From an uncultured Clostridia bacterium (GTDB lineage: Bacteria > Bacillota > Clostridia > Lachnospirales > Anaerotignaceae), in assembly GCA_910587195.1 (NCBI GenBank), contig CAJUKL010000083.1, positions 1-5,697 of the forward strand: DNA of 5,697 bases, in the 5' to 3' direction. The notes under the pieces are model-generated. The model made no database searches, had not been told where the DNA came from, and saw only the letters and a list, made by a program, of their open reading frames with translations. Of this stretch, positions 1 to 5,640 are shown piece after piece; positions within the stretch are counted from its first letter, which is position 1, and the number at the start of each line of letters is the position of its first letter. Made by a program: the position numbers and the translations under genes.

Positions 1-395
1 TATGCTTTATAACCACATTTTCTAATATCCACCTGTATCACTTCATTTTCTGCCGATGCTGTTGTAACAGCATAGCCGACTACAAACTTACCTGCTGTTG
101 CTGGTACAACTCTACCCTTTGTATCCACCATGACTTCCTGCCCTTTTTTGATTTCTGCACCAACTTTACAAAGTCCAATATCTTTTATTTGTATAGTGAT
201 ATCCTCTCCAGCAGAAATTTTTTGTGTTGTTTCTGGTAACACAATTCCTGCTACAATTTCTCCTTCTGTATCACACAATACTACATTCCCATTTTCATCA
301 TACTTTACAGCACAAAATGCCGCATTTTCTATATCTGCACCTGCAATTTCAGCAACTACAGAAGATGTGTTAATACCTACTCCAAAATAATTCAT
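1..395 (-). CDS. Capsid decoration (cement)-like protein, 3' end cut by window edge
   Basis: The frame is open for 131 codons from an ATG at 395-393 and runs off the left edge. The protein begins MNYFGVGINTSS and ends, so far, in DIRKCGYKA. It is rich in Gly, Val and Ala. The middle reads IKDIGLCKVGAEIKKGQEV, followed by GRVVPATAGKFVVGYAV. Short beta-rich proteins with a 'G-x-hhPATAG-x-hhhGhA' segment are typical of phage head decoration proteins of the DUF2190-like kind, which sit on the assembled capsid surface and stabilise it; that match is from memory of the family. The start is supported by AGGGTG seven bases upstream. It follows the scaffold gene after only 13-14 bases, so it is in the same operon. 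Its position after scaffold and before the expected major capsid gene fits. It is too short to be the major capsid protein. The true end is probably just outside the window. Confidence 0.68.
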   Translation of the reverse strand, partial: MNYFGVGINTSSVVAEIAGADIENAAFCAVKYDENGNVVLCDTEGEIVAGIVLPETTQKISAGEDITIQIKDIGLCKVGAEIKKGQEVMVDTKGRVVPATAGKFVVGYAVTTASAENEVIQVDIRKCGYKA

Positions 396-400
396 AAAAA

Positions 401-411
401 TTCACCCTTTC
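401..411 (-). promoter_or_regulatory. Ribosome binding site of the decoration-like gene
   Basis: The minus strand reads GAAAGGGTGAA here, then five more T bases to the ATG at 395. The AGGGTG core is at a normal distance of about seven bases and overlaps the last bases of the scaffold gene. It supports the start of the partial gene at the left edge. Confidence 0.6.
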
Positions 412-928
412 AATATTCTAATGCTTTCTTTAACTCTGCATTTTCTTCACAAACTTGTACAAATGCCTGCTGATAGGTTAAATTACTGTTTGACTTCATC
501 AATTCTTGAATTCTTTGTTCTGCCTGTTGTTTTTTGCTGCCTGCTCCAGCTCTGTTGCTGCCGTATTCCTTGAAAATACCGCTTGCTTGCGTCATTTCTA
601 CCATTTCATCTAGCATAGCAATGTAATCATGGTAGGATTCTTCCTCTGATTTTTTCAATCCATACAATTTTACTGCTAATTCTTCTGCATTTTTTCCAAT
701 CACTTCATACTGTTTTGCAATGTTTTCAAACTCTTTCATCTCCATTGATTTTTTTAATTCTTGCAATTCCTGTTTTGCTGTTTCTGCTTCCTGTAATGCT
801 TTTTTGACTTCTGGGTGCAATTTTGTCTGTGTTTTTTGTTCGGGTTTTGGTTGAGGTTCTGGCTCATACTTCTTTTTCAATTCCTCGTAAATTGCTCTAT
901 CTTCCTCTGTCATTTTGTTGATATCCAT
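410..928 (-). CDS. Possible nested short scaffold product (internal in-frame start)
   Basis: Codon 140 of the scaffold gene is ATG at 928-926, preceded by AGGAGG at 942-937 with an eight-base spacer, as good as any start in the window. The product would be the last 172 residues, beginning MDINKMTEEDRAIYEELKKKY and holding the whole predicted helical scaffold region. In-frame nested scaffold genes are established in other phages: Nu3 inside lambda C, and Z inside the Mu protease gene I. That supports the idea but does not prove it. The Shine-Dalgarno bases also encode Gln-Glu-Asp in an acidic stretch, so the match could be a by-product of Glu codons (GAG, GAA). Confidence 0.45.
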   Translation of the reverse strand: MDINKMTEEDRAIYEELKKKYEPEPQPKPEQKTQTKLHPEVKKALQEAETAKQELQELKKSMEMKEFENIAKQYEVIGKNAEELAVKLYGLKKSEEESYHDYIAMLDEMVEMTQASGIFKEYGSNRAGAGSKKQQAEQRIQELMKSNSNLTYQQAFVQVCEENAELKKALEY

Positions 929-1345
929 ATTTTCGTCCTCCTGTTCTGGCTCGGTTTCTGTTTCAGTTTCTGCTTCACTTTGTTGTTTTTCTTTTGCAAA
1001 GTCGTAAATGGTATTATAAAATTCATCTACACTTTTTTGGAGCAACTCTTGTTTTTGCTCTGCCGTTTTGTTTTCGTCCAGCAATATGCTAGTAATAGAA
1101 TCTGACATCGCTTTTTTCATTTTTTGTTCTTGGCTTTCTTCCTCCTGTATAGAAAATCCTAATGCTTTGCAAATGTCTTCTATCGTAATATTTAATTCTT
1201 TGCAGACATTTTGAATGATACTTGTTTTTAAATCCACATTTTTTCCCTCCATACTTTTTTTTAAGCAAATATAAGCCCTCTGATTTGCGCCCTGTTTACA
1301 CAAATCTACACTGTTTACGGATACATTTTTCAATTTTTTTGCCAT
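410..1345 (-). CDS. Phage capsid scaffold-like protein
   Basis: This 311-residue protein is very rich in Glu, Lys and Gln. Residues 7-30 (VSVNSVDLCKQGANQRAYICL) resemble the 'hVDxGANxx' segment found in XkdF-type protease/scaffold proteins. Residues 122-172 are low complexity (alternating Glu-Thr, then a Pro-Glu-Gln-Lys stretch). Residues 176-255 look helical and coiled-coil-like, and include EFENIAKQYEVIGKNAEELA and later SGIFKEYGSN. Residues 275-311 form a tail ending in LTYQQAFVQVCEENAEL, common at the end of phage scaffold proteins. The likely role is an internal scaffold that guides capsid assembly and is then removed. The ATG at 1345 has AGGAG eight bases upstream. The stop is TGA at 412-410. 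The gene sits between the protease and decoration genes, the classic place for a scaffold. There is no catalytic motif, so the protease activity would come from the upstream gene. A well-formed internal start at codon 140 may give a shorter second product. Confidence 0.7.
   Translation of the reverse strand: MAKKLKNVSVNSVDLCKQGANQRAYICLKKSMEGKNVDLKTSIIQNVCKELNITIEDICKALGFSIQEEESQEQKMKKAMSDSITSILLDENKTAEQKQELLQKSVDEFYNTIYDFAKEKQQSEAETETETEPEQEDENMDINKMTEEDRAIYEELKKKYEPEPQPKPEQKTQTKLHPEVKKALQEAETAKQELQELKKSMEMKEFENIAKQYEVIGKNAEELAVKLYGLKKSEEESYHDYIAMLDEMVEMTQASGIFKEYGSNRAGAGSKKQQAEQRIQELMKSNSNLTYQQAFVQVCEENAELKKALEY
937..942 (-). promoter_or_regulatory. Internal Shine-Dalgarno inside the scaffold gene
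   Basis: The minus strand reads AGGAGG, eight bases before an in-frame ATG at 928. It is the sequence basis for the proposed nested scaffold product. It is a full match to the anti-Shine-Dalgarno core. Confidence 0.5.
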
Positions 1346-1364
1346 GCTTCACACTCCTATCAAT

Positions 1365-1407
1365 AAAAAAGAGCCTTTTAGTTTTGATAATATTCTAAAA
1401 AGCTCTT
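1365..1407 (-). terminator. Terminator-like hairpin over the stop codon of the protease gene
   Basis: On the minus strand, AAGAGC-T-TTTTAG (1407-1395) pairs with CTAAAA-G-GCTCTT (1381-1369): 12 base pairs, one mismatch and a 13-base AT-rich loop. A run of six T (1370-1365) overlaps and follows the stem. The TAA stop of the XkdF-like gene lies inside the second arm. The other strand lacks a good T tract, so it acts on the minus strand if at all. The stem is AT-rich and the loop long, so termination may be partial. The next gene's Shine-Dalgarno lies just downstream. Confidence 0.55.
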
Positions 1408-1815
1408 TGCTTGTATTGTTTTATTTACATTTTCTACTTGAGCCGTGCCTTCAATAGAAAACATGTTGTATTCCCCTTTTTTGATTTTCTGCCAAGTATT
1501 ATCATCTGTTATCTGAAACCCTATCCACCAACCGCAAGGCAAACAATCCTCTGGCAATCCTAATGCTTGTAATTTTTCTTTTGTAAAAACAATACTTTCA
1601 ATCATTTTTCCTTTTTTGCGCAAGGCTGGATTGTGGCGTTCTCCTGTATCTCGAAACTTCAACACATAATCATAAGCGGTTTTTTCCAATTCTTCCCCTG
1701 TGATAGTGTCACCTTGATAGTCTTCAATGGTGTTGCCCTGTTCGTCTTCCGCCACATTTGCCCAACCAAATACCTGTTTTTTTTCCTCAATGGACTTTTT
1801 CAATTCAAAGTTCAT
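1378..1815 (-). CDS. XkdF-like putative phage prohead serine protease
   Basis: This 145-residue protein matches the pattern of the XkdF family (named for a PBSX prophage gene of Bacillus subtilis), thought to be the protease that matures phage procapsids. Visible segments in order are QVFGWANV at 14-21, DYQGDTI at 32-38, DYVLKFRDTGERHN at 49-62, MIESIVF at 71-77, and GWWIGFQITDDNTWQKIKKGEYNMFSIEG at 95-123. By analogy with His-Ser prohead proteases, His61 in GERHN and Ser120 in FSIEG are the likely catalytic residues; this is inference. The start was set at the ATG at 1815, because GAGGG lies seven to eight bases upstream. The frame stays open to an ATG at 1863, but that one lies in the terminator hairpin and has no ribosome binding site. 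The likely target is the scaffold-like protein encoded next. The gene is bracketed by two terminator-like hairpins, which is unusual within a structural operon. Confidence 0.82.
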   Translation of the reverse strand: MNFELKKSIEEKKQVFGWANVAEDEQGNTIEDYQGDTITGEELEKTAYDYVLKFRDTGERHNPALRKKGKMIESIVFTKEKLQALGLPEDCLPCGWWIGFQITDDNTWQKIKKGEYNMFSIEGTAQVENVNKTIQAKSFLEYYQN

Positions 1816-1847
1816 TTTGCTATCCCTCTTTCTAAAATAAATAAGTA

Positions 1848-1870
1848 ATAAAAAAACGCCCAAAGGCGTT
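1848..1870 (-). terminator. Intrinsic terminator after the MuF/small-protein pair
   Basis: The minus strand reads AACGCC-TTTG-GGCGTT followed by T: a perfect six-base-pair GC-containing stem, a four-base loop, and a run of seven T that includes the last two stem bases. It lies 11 bases after the stop of the 76-residue gene and about 35 bases before the protease start. The opposite strand has no T run. It should end or reduce transcription from the terminase-portal-MuF side unless the phage uses antitermination. Confidence 0.8.
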
Positions 1871-1881
1871 AAAGTGCAACA

Positions 1882-2112
1882 TCACCAATCATTATCATCA
1901 TCTATTTTCCAATAATAAAAAACTTCTTTTTTATTTCTGACGCATTTTTTTAATACGTCTATAAAGTCCTTATAATAAATATGTTCTTCATTTTCTAAGT
2001 CATAACCTAAATCATAAGACAAATCTCCACGTGGGTCATATCCAAACAAATTTTCATATTGTTGCAATAGTTCTTTTAATTCTTTTGTCATTCTTTCAGT
2101 ACAATCTATCAT
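1882..2112 (-). CDS. Small acidic protein, candidate immunity protein for the MuF metallopeptidase domain
   Basis: This 76-residue protein has no signal peptide, membrane segment or recognised catalytic motif. It is acidic (19 Asp/Glu against 11 Lys/Arg), rich in Tyr/Phe/Trp, and ends in KIDDDNDW. The N-terminal part (TKELKELLQQYENLFGYDP) looks helical, and a segment with YKDFIDVLKKCVRNKKE follows. Small acidic proteins of the form 'LLxxYxxxFGxxP...hhxxLKKCh' occur beside phage-borne and other toxin genes; this is recollection, not a search. The ATG at 2112 overlaps the MuF stop (ATGA) and has GGAGG seven bases upstream, so the two proteins are translationally coupled. A terminator follows directly. 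Being last in this transcription unit, acidic, small and coupled to a protein with a toxin-like tail fits an immunity protein. It could instead be an assembly factor or an accessory gene of unknown role. Confidence 0.6.
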   Translation of the reverse strand: MIDCTERMTKELKELLQQYENLFGYDPRGDLSYDLGYDLENEEHIYYKDFIDVLKKCVRNKKEVFYYWKIDDDNDW

Positions 2113-3770
2113 TTTAATTCCTCCTCAAATTCTTTTAATATAACATTTACTTGTTTTGTTATACTTGGAAAAATATTGTTAGCTGTTATCCATGCTTCTT
2201 CATTTCGTATATATATCATACTACCATAATTTGCCCATGTTTCTTTTTCCAATGCAAATGGTTTATTCCAATAATCTGGGTCAGGATGTATATAACCTAA
2301 TTTTATCTTTCCTTTTGACATACCATTTAATATATCAGAAATTCCAGCATAATGTTCTTTTACTTTATTTTTTCTTACAAAAATATGTGAATACTTTAAA
2401 TATAACATATCTTCTATCGATATTCCATAAGTTTTTGGAAGATATTGTAAATATTTATAGTCTTTTTGTATTACATTCGTCAAAATTCCACTTTCAGAAA
2501 TACCATAAGTATGGTCTATTTTATGAAATAATTCATGTGCTATTGTTGAAGCAGTAGCATTGTATCCTAAAAGTATTACATTTTTTTTACTTTTAAATCT
2601 TGAGCCTTTTTTATTCCATCTCACAAATTTAACATCATTTCTTGCTTCTAGCAACAGTTTTTTAACAGTTTCATTTTGCATTGTTTCTAAACCTTTGTTA
2701 AATTCTTTTAATTTACTTTCTATAAATTCTTTGTCTTTTCCGCTGATTCTTCCAATCACTCTATCCATAAAACTGTCTGATTCATCATTTGTACTATAAT
2801 TATCATTTTGTTGTGTATCTGTTTGCTGTCTTGGTGTAACTTCTTCTGGTTCTGAAACTTCCTCATACTCCACAGCGCACCGACAACTTGTATGAAATGG
2901 TGGGAACAACACTTTTCCCCACTGGGTTTCAAAATAGTCGTCCTGCTTTACTTCCTGCCCTTCTACCTCTCTACAACCTTTACAAACTCTACCATCACCA
3001 GCAGATATAGCATATTTTGTAACTTTTCCTATCAGTCCATCTTTTTGTGCCTGTTTGATACTGTAAAATTCCCCAGCGTTATATGCTCCTGCTAATTCTG
3101 TCCTAGCGATAGTCATAGCTCTATACTCTTTTTGATTTTTAGCGTATTGTTTTGCCTTTTCTAACGCTTTTTTCTCTGCTGCCTGTTCTTTCATTTTTGG
3201 GTGATTTTCTAGCAGATTCTGTTTGATACTGTTGTAGTAATTTACATTTGCTGTCACTTGTCCTTTATGTAATCCTATCAGTGGCTTCAACAAATCTGCT
3301 GTACCTTCTGTCGTGATGCCCAGTTTTTCCGCTCTATCAATCACTATCTTGATGGCTTCTTTTTGTGTTTTGGTAAGCTGTACAATCTGCTCTGCACAAT
3401 TCTTTTCTATCCACTTTTTAGTTTCCTGGTATTTTATATCAAAATAAAAAGAAGATTGCCTTTCGGTAATCTTCTCGACTATTTTTTCTGCTCCTTTTTC
3501 CATTGCCGTTTGTTTTTTTGCAAGAAATTCTCCTAATACAAATATAGATGTACTTTGTAGAAGTTGTTTTTCTATTTCTTTTGTCACTTTTCCTTTTTTT
3601 ACCATTTCTATGTATTGTTGTGCAGTAATCTCCCTTTGTTGATTGTCCCATAATTCCAGTAAATGTTGTTCTAATTCCGGCTGTTCTTCCTCTAGCATTT
3701 CCCTCAATTTTTTAATTTCTTCCGGATAGTTGTTTTGTTCCTTTTTCACTTCCCCATAAAAATATATCAT
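2109..3770 (-). CDS. MuF-like minor head protein with C-terminal HExxH metallopeptidase-like domain
   Basis: This 553-residue protein has three parts. Residues 1-210 are mostly helical and charged. Residues 211-302 are the phage Mu F-like head morphogenesis domain, with TIARTELAGAYNAG at 220-233, DGRVCKGC at 259-266 and PPFHTSCRC at 290-298; Cys263, Cys266, His293, Cys296 and Cys298 may bind metal. A Glu/Thr/Gln/Asn-rich linker follows at 303-335. Residues 336-553 hold a separate domain with STIAHELFHKIDH at 408-420, a zinc metallopeptidase HExxH motif (His412, Glu413, His416), then HYAGISDIL at 473-481, YIHPDPDYW at 493-501 and EKETWANYG at 508-516, where Glu510 could be the third zinc ligand. 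MuF proteins enter the capsid near the portal. MuF fusions to variable C-terminal toxin domains are a described class of phage polymorphic toxins; whether this domain attacks host or phage proteins is unknown. The ATG overlaps the portal stop (ATGA) and follows GAGGAGG. The C-terminal coding part is much more AT-rich than the rest. Confidence 0.87.
   Translation of the reverse strand: MIYFYGEVKKEQNNYPEEIKKLREMLEEEQPELEQHLLELWDNQQREITAQQYIEMVKKGKVTKEIEKQLLQSTSIFVLGEFLAKKQTAMEKGAEKIVEKITERQSSFYFDIKYQETKKWIEKNCAEQIVQLTKTQKEAIKIVIDRAEKLGITTEGTADLLKPLIGLHKGQVTANVNYYNSIKQNLLENHPKMKEQAAEKKALEKAKQYAKNQKEYRAMTIARTELAGAYNAGEFYSIKQAQKDGLIGKVTKYAISAGDGRVCKGCREVEGQEVKQDDYFETQWGKVLFPPFHTSCRCAVEYEEVSEPEEVTPRQQTDTQQNDNYSTNDESDSFMDRVIGRISGKDKEFIESKLKEFNKGLETMQNETVKKLLLEARNDVKFVRWNKKGSRFKSKKNVILLGYNATASTIAHELFHKIDHTYGISESGILTNVIQKDYKYLQYLPKTYGISIEDMLYLKYSHIFVRKNKVKEHYAGISDILNGMSKGKIKLGYIHPDPDYWNKPFALEKETWANYGSMIYIRNEEAWITANNIFPSITKQVNVILKEFEEELK
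3446..3474 (-). terminator. Intragenic terminator-like hairpin in the MuF gene
   Basis: The minus strand reads GAAGATTACC-GAAA-GGCAATCTTC (3474-3451) and then TTTTTATTTT. This is a ten-position stem with one A-C mismatch, a GAAA (GNRA-type) tetraloop and a T tract directly after, so it has the full form of an intrinsic terminator. It lies within MuF codons 99-109, and no T tract follows it on the plus strand. It may lower expression of the MuF fusion relative to the portal, or it may be chance in AT-rich DNA. Confidence 0.4.
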
Positions 3771-5026
3771 TCGTTTTCCTCCTCTTTAGGAGGATAGGCA
3801 GTTCCTTCTAATGCCTCTGGCAAACCGCCCATTTCTCTTATTTTTCTTTCCAAATTTTGGTCTAGTGTCAACAGTCCTACATTTGCCATTTTTACAATAT
3901 AATCTGCAAATTGTGTTAAATCTTGTTTTTCAATATCGCCATGCACTAGCTTTGGGATACCACTAATCTTTTTAAAATGGCTTTGATTGACTTTTATTAG
4001 CTTTGGGATTGCCTGCGTATTGATGGTTTCACATATAATGTCTAAATACGTGCCAATTGCTACCGCAAAAAGTCTTGTTTTATCACTCGAAAGGGCAAAA
4101 CTGCCCGTCTGCTGGTGTCCCAAAAGCACAAAATCCGCCATACAGGTCATTGCTATTCTGTTGTCAATTCTTTCTATAATATTTCCAATTTCAAACTGTC
4201 GTTTACTGCCACCGTTTACCAAACTAAACGTCCAGCCATAGGGTAATACAATTCCCTCTTTTTCATCCCTTCTGATGTTTTTGACCAGTTTTTCTGCATA
4301 AGCTAATGCTTTTATACTTTCCGGGTCATCATTCCATATATTTACGCCTTCAGGTGGCTGCAACAGTGGCAATCCTGCCAAATCTCTTTCTACGCCAATG
4401 CCTTCAATTTGCCGGAAACGCTTTTTATAATAATAATCTGTATAACAGTTTCTCAGAATAGAACGTCCTTCTGGATTTTGTTTTCTGCTTTTTGTTACAA
4501 AATGCAATGCTTTTTCAATGGGAATGGTTCGGACAATATAGTCTGGTGGAGCTATTTGCGACATTCCCAGCAGTTTGTCATTTTCGTCATACTCCCAGCG
4601 GTATAATGTATCTTGTGAACGCAATGCGAATTTTTTCCAGCCTATCAAACCATCATTGTGTTTGCTTTCATTTTGCAGCCGTCTTTTGTAGCAGATTTCA
4701 TGATAACTCCAGCCATAAATCAAAAATGACATGATTTCAGAAATGGTATCTTGCCACGACTGTTCCATGTCATTTATGCAACTTTTCACAAATTCTGCCG
4801 CGTTTTTATCTGCTTTTGTGTTGCCTGCTGGCTCTATGTCCCATATTACTTGACGCATAAGCATTTCGATTGCAAAAAGCATTGCTCCGATAATATCATC
4901 ATTTTCTGACATTTCTTTGTATGCTTCAATGCCTTTTTGTCCTTGTAACTCTGTCAAAAACTCCTCAAAAAATACACCGCCATAGCGTTTTTGTCCTATG
5001 CGTCCATATTCTCCAAATACATCCAA
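3767..5026 (-). CDS. Portal protein, DUF935 / Mu gp29-like
   Basis: This 419-residue protein would form the dodecameric ring at one capsid vertex through which the terminase pumps DNA. Family features are NDDIIGAMLFAIEMLMRQVIWDIEPAG at 42-68, ISEIMSFLIYGWSYHEICYK at 95-114, NPEGRSILRNCYTDYYYKK at 184-202, FRQIEGIGVERDLAGLP at 204-220 (typically the most conserved), and GSFALSSDKTRLFAVAIG at 308-325. The C-terminal part, GDIEKQDLTQFADYIVKMANVGLLT at 363-387, is also characteristic. It is on the short side for DUF935 proteins. The start is TTG at 5026, with GGAGGTG at 5040-5034, seven bases away; no in-frame ATG with a ribosome binding site lies nearby. The ribosome binding site begins just after the terminase stop. 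The gene's TGA overlaps the MuF ATG. The order terminase, portal, MuF is the standard head module order. Confidence 0.92.
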   Translation of the reverse strand: MDVFGEYGRIGQKRYGGVFFEEFLTELQGQKGIEAYKEMSENDDIIGAMLFAIEMLMRQVIWDIEPAGNTKADKNAAEFVKSCINDMEQSWQDTISEIMSFLIYGWSYHEICYKRRLQNESKHNDGLIGWKKFALRSQDTLYRWEYDENDKLLGMSQIAPPDYIVRTIPIEKALHFVTKSRKQNPEGRSILRNCYTDYYYKKRFRQIEGIGVERDLAGLPLLQPPEGVNIWNDDPESIKALAYAEKLVKNIRRDEKEGIVLPYGWTFSLVNGGSKRQFEIGNIIERIDNRIAMTCMADFVLLGHQQTGSFALSSDKTRLFAVAIGTYLDIICETINTQAIPKLIKVNQSHFKKISGIPKLVHGDIEKQDLTQFADYIVKMANVGLLTLDQNLERKIREMGGLPEALEGTAYPPKEEENE

Positions 5027-5033
5027 TTTTCTT

Positions 5034-5040
5034 CACCTCC
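5034..5040 (-). promoter_or_regulatory. Ribosome binding site that fixes the TTG start of the portal gene
   Basis: The minus strand reads GGAGGTG, followed by seven bases and TTG. A nearby ATG at 5022 is out of frame with the portal protein, so this strong site is what identifies TTG as the start. It lies directly after the terminase TAG. Confidence 0.75.
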
Positions 5041-5640
5041 CTATATCCAGCCATTTTCCCTATCACTTTCTGCAAAAGAAATAGGTGGTATCATTGCTGT
5101 ATTGCTCTTTGTTAATTCTGCAAAACCGTTGCTGCTTGCGTCAGCCATATCTTTATATTTTCCTTCTGGAAAACTTTCTAGTTGTGACAAATAGCTTTCC
5201 GTCCAGTCTGAAAGTAATACATATACATTCCCTTTTTCTGTTCCCTGCAATCCTATCCATTGGGCAGAAAAGGGCTCTGCTCTGGTTTCTTTGCTGCCTG
5301 ATTCTCTTACAACGGAAATTGAAAAACCGTTCAATAGTTTGATGTATTGTTCTGCCTGGTCTTTTCCTGCCTGTCCAGGGTCTTGTGACAATCGTATTTT
5401 GACATTTTTATATTTTGCTTTGTCTGTTTTTGCTGTACTTAACACCATTTGTCTTACTTCACTAGCGTTCATGCGTCTGTTTATGACATCAGCTATGATA
5501 TAGCTTCCGTTTTTCCTTTTGCCTATCAATACGCCTGCTGTGTACGCTGCACCACTTTCTACATTTTTTCTGTCTTCTGTTGCTGCAAAGTCCCACGCTC
5601 TTATCCATTGTTTCACATCATTTGGTACTTCTTCTATCAA
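5041..5640 (-). CDS. Terminase large subunit, C-terminal nuclease domain (frame broken upstream)
   Basis: The 199 residues counted from TTG at 5640 are the RNase H-like nuclease domain of a large terminase, which cuts the DNA concatemer during packaging. Acidic catalytic candidates are Asp17 in RAWDFAATE, Asp87 in LSQDPGQAGKDQ, and Asp164/Asp167 in KYKDMADASSNGFAEL. The N-terminal ATPase domain (Walker A/B) is absent and would lie beyond the right edge. In this frame a TGA stands at 5679-5677, so the nuclease cannot be read straight through from an upstream ATPase in the same frame. The only start codon after that stop is TTG at 5640, with GGAGAG about 11 bases upstream. The adjoining minus-strand frame is open to the edge and reads RYWKK, which looks like the normal linker before the nuclease domain. 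Options are an indel or pseudogene, programmed -1 frameshifting, or a terminase genuinely encoded as two proteins. Confidence 0.85.
   Translation of the reverse strand: MIEEVPNDVKQWIRAWDFAATEDRKNVESGAAYTAGVLIGKRKNGSYIIADVINRRMNASEVRQMVLSTAKTDKAKYKNVKIRLSQDPGQAGKDQAEQYIKLLNGFSISVVRESGSKETRAEPFSAQWIGLQGTEKGNVYVLLSDWTESYLSQLESFPEGKYKDMADASSNGFAELTKSNTAMIPPISFAESDRENGWI

Noticed and set aside
1..395. Partial left-edge gene as the major capsid protein
   Set aside because: Its visible sequence is a compact Gly/Val-rich protein that appears to be near its end at about 131 residues, which fits a decoration protein and is much too short for a major capsid protein.
945..985. Short repeats in the scaffold gene (Glu-Thr codons)
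   Set aside because: They encode the low-complexity acidic segment of the protein and have no spacer structure or length suggesting a repeat element or CRISPR.
1816..1863. Upstream ATG at 1863 as the start of the XkdF-like protease (16 extra residues)
   Set aside because: The ATG lies in the terminator hairpin, has no ribosome binding site, and the extra residues are hydrophobic and AT-derived; the ATG at 1815 has GAGGG at the right distance.
2113..2200. Possible promoter for the small acidic gene (TATATT and TATAAC boxes on the minus strand)
   Set aside because: The region is simply AT-rich coding DNA; no matching -35 box is found about 17 bases upstream of either box.
3439..3651. Minus-strand open frame of 70 codons within the MuF gene
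   Set aside because: It is an out-of-frame reading inside the MuF gene, composed mainly of Lys/Arg/Thr, with no recognisable family and fully overlapped by a convincing gene.
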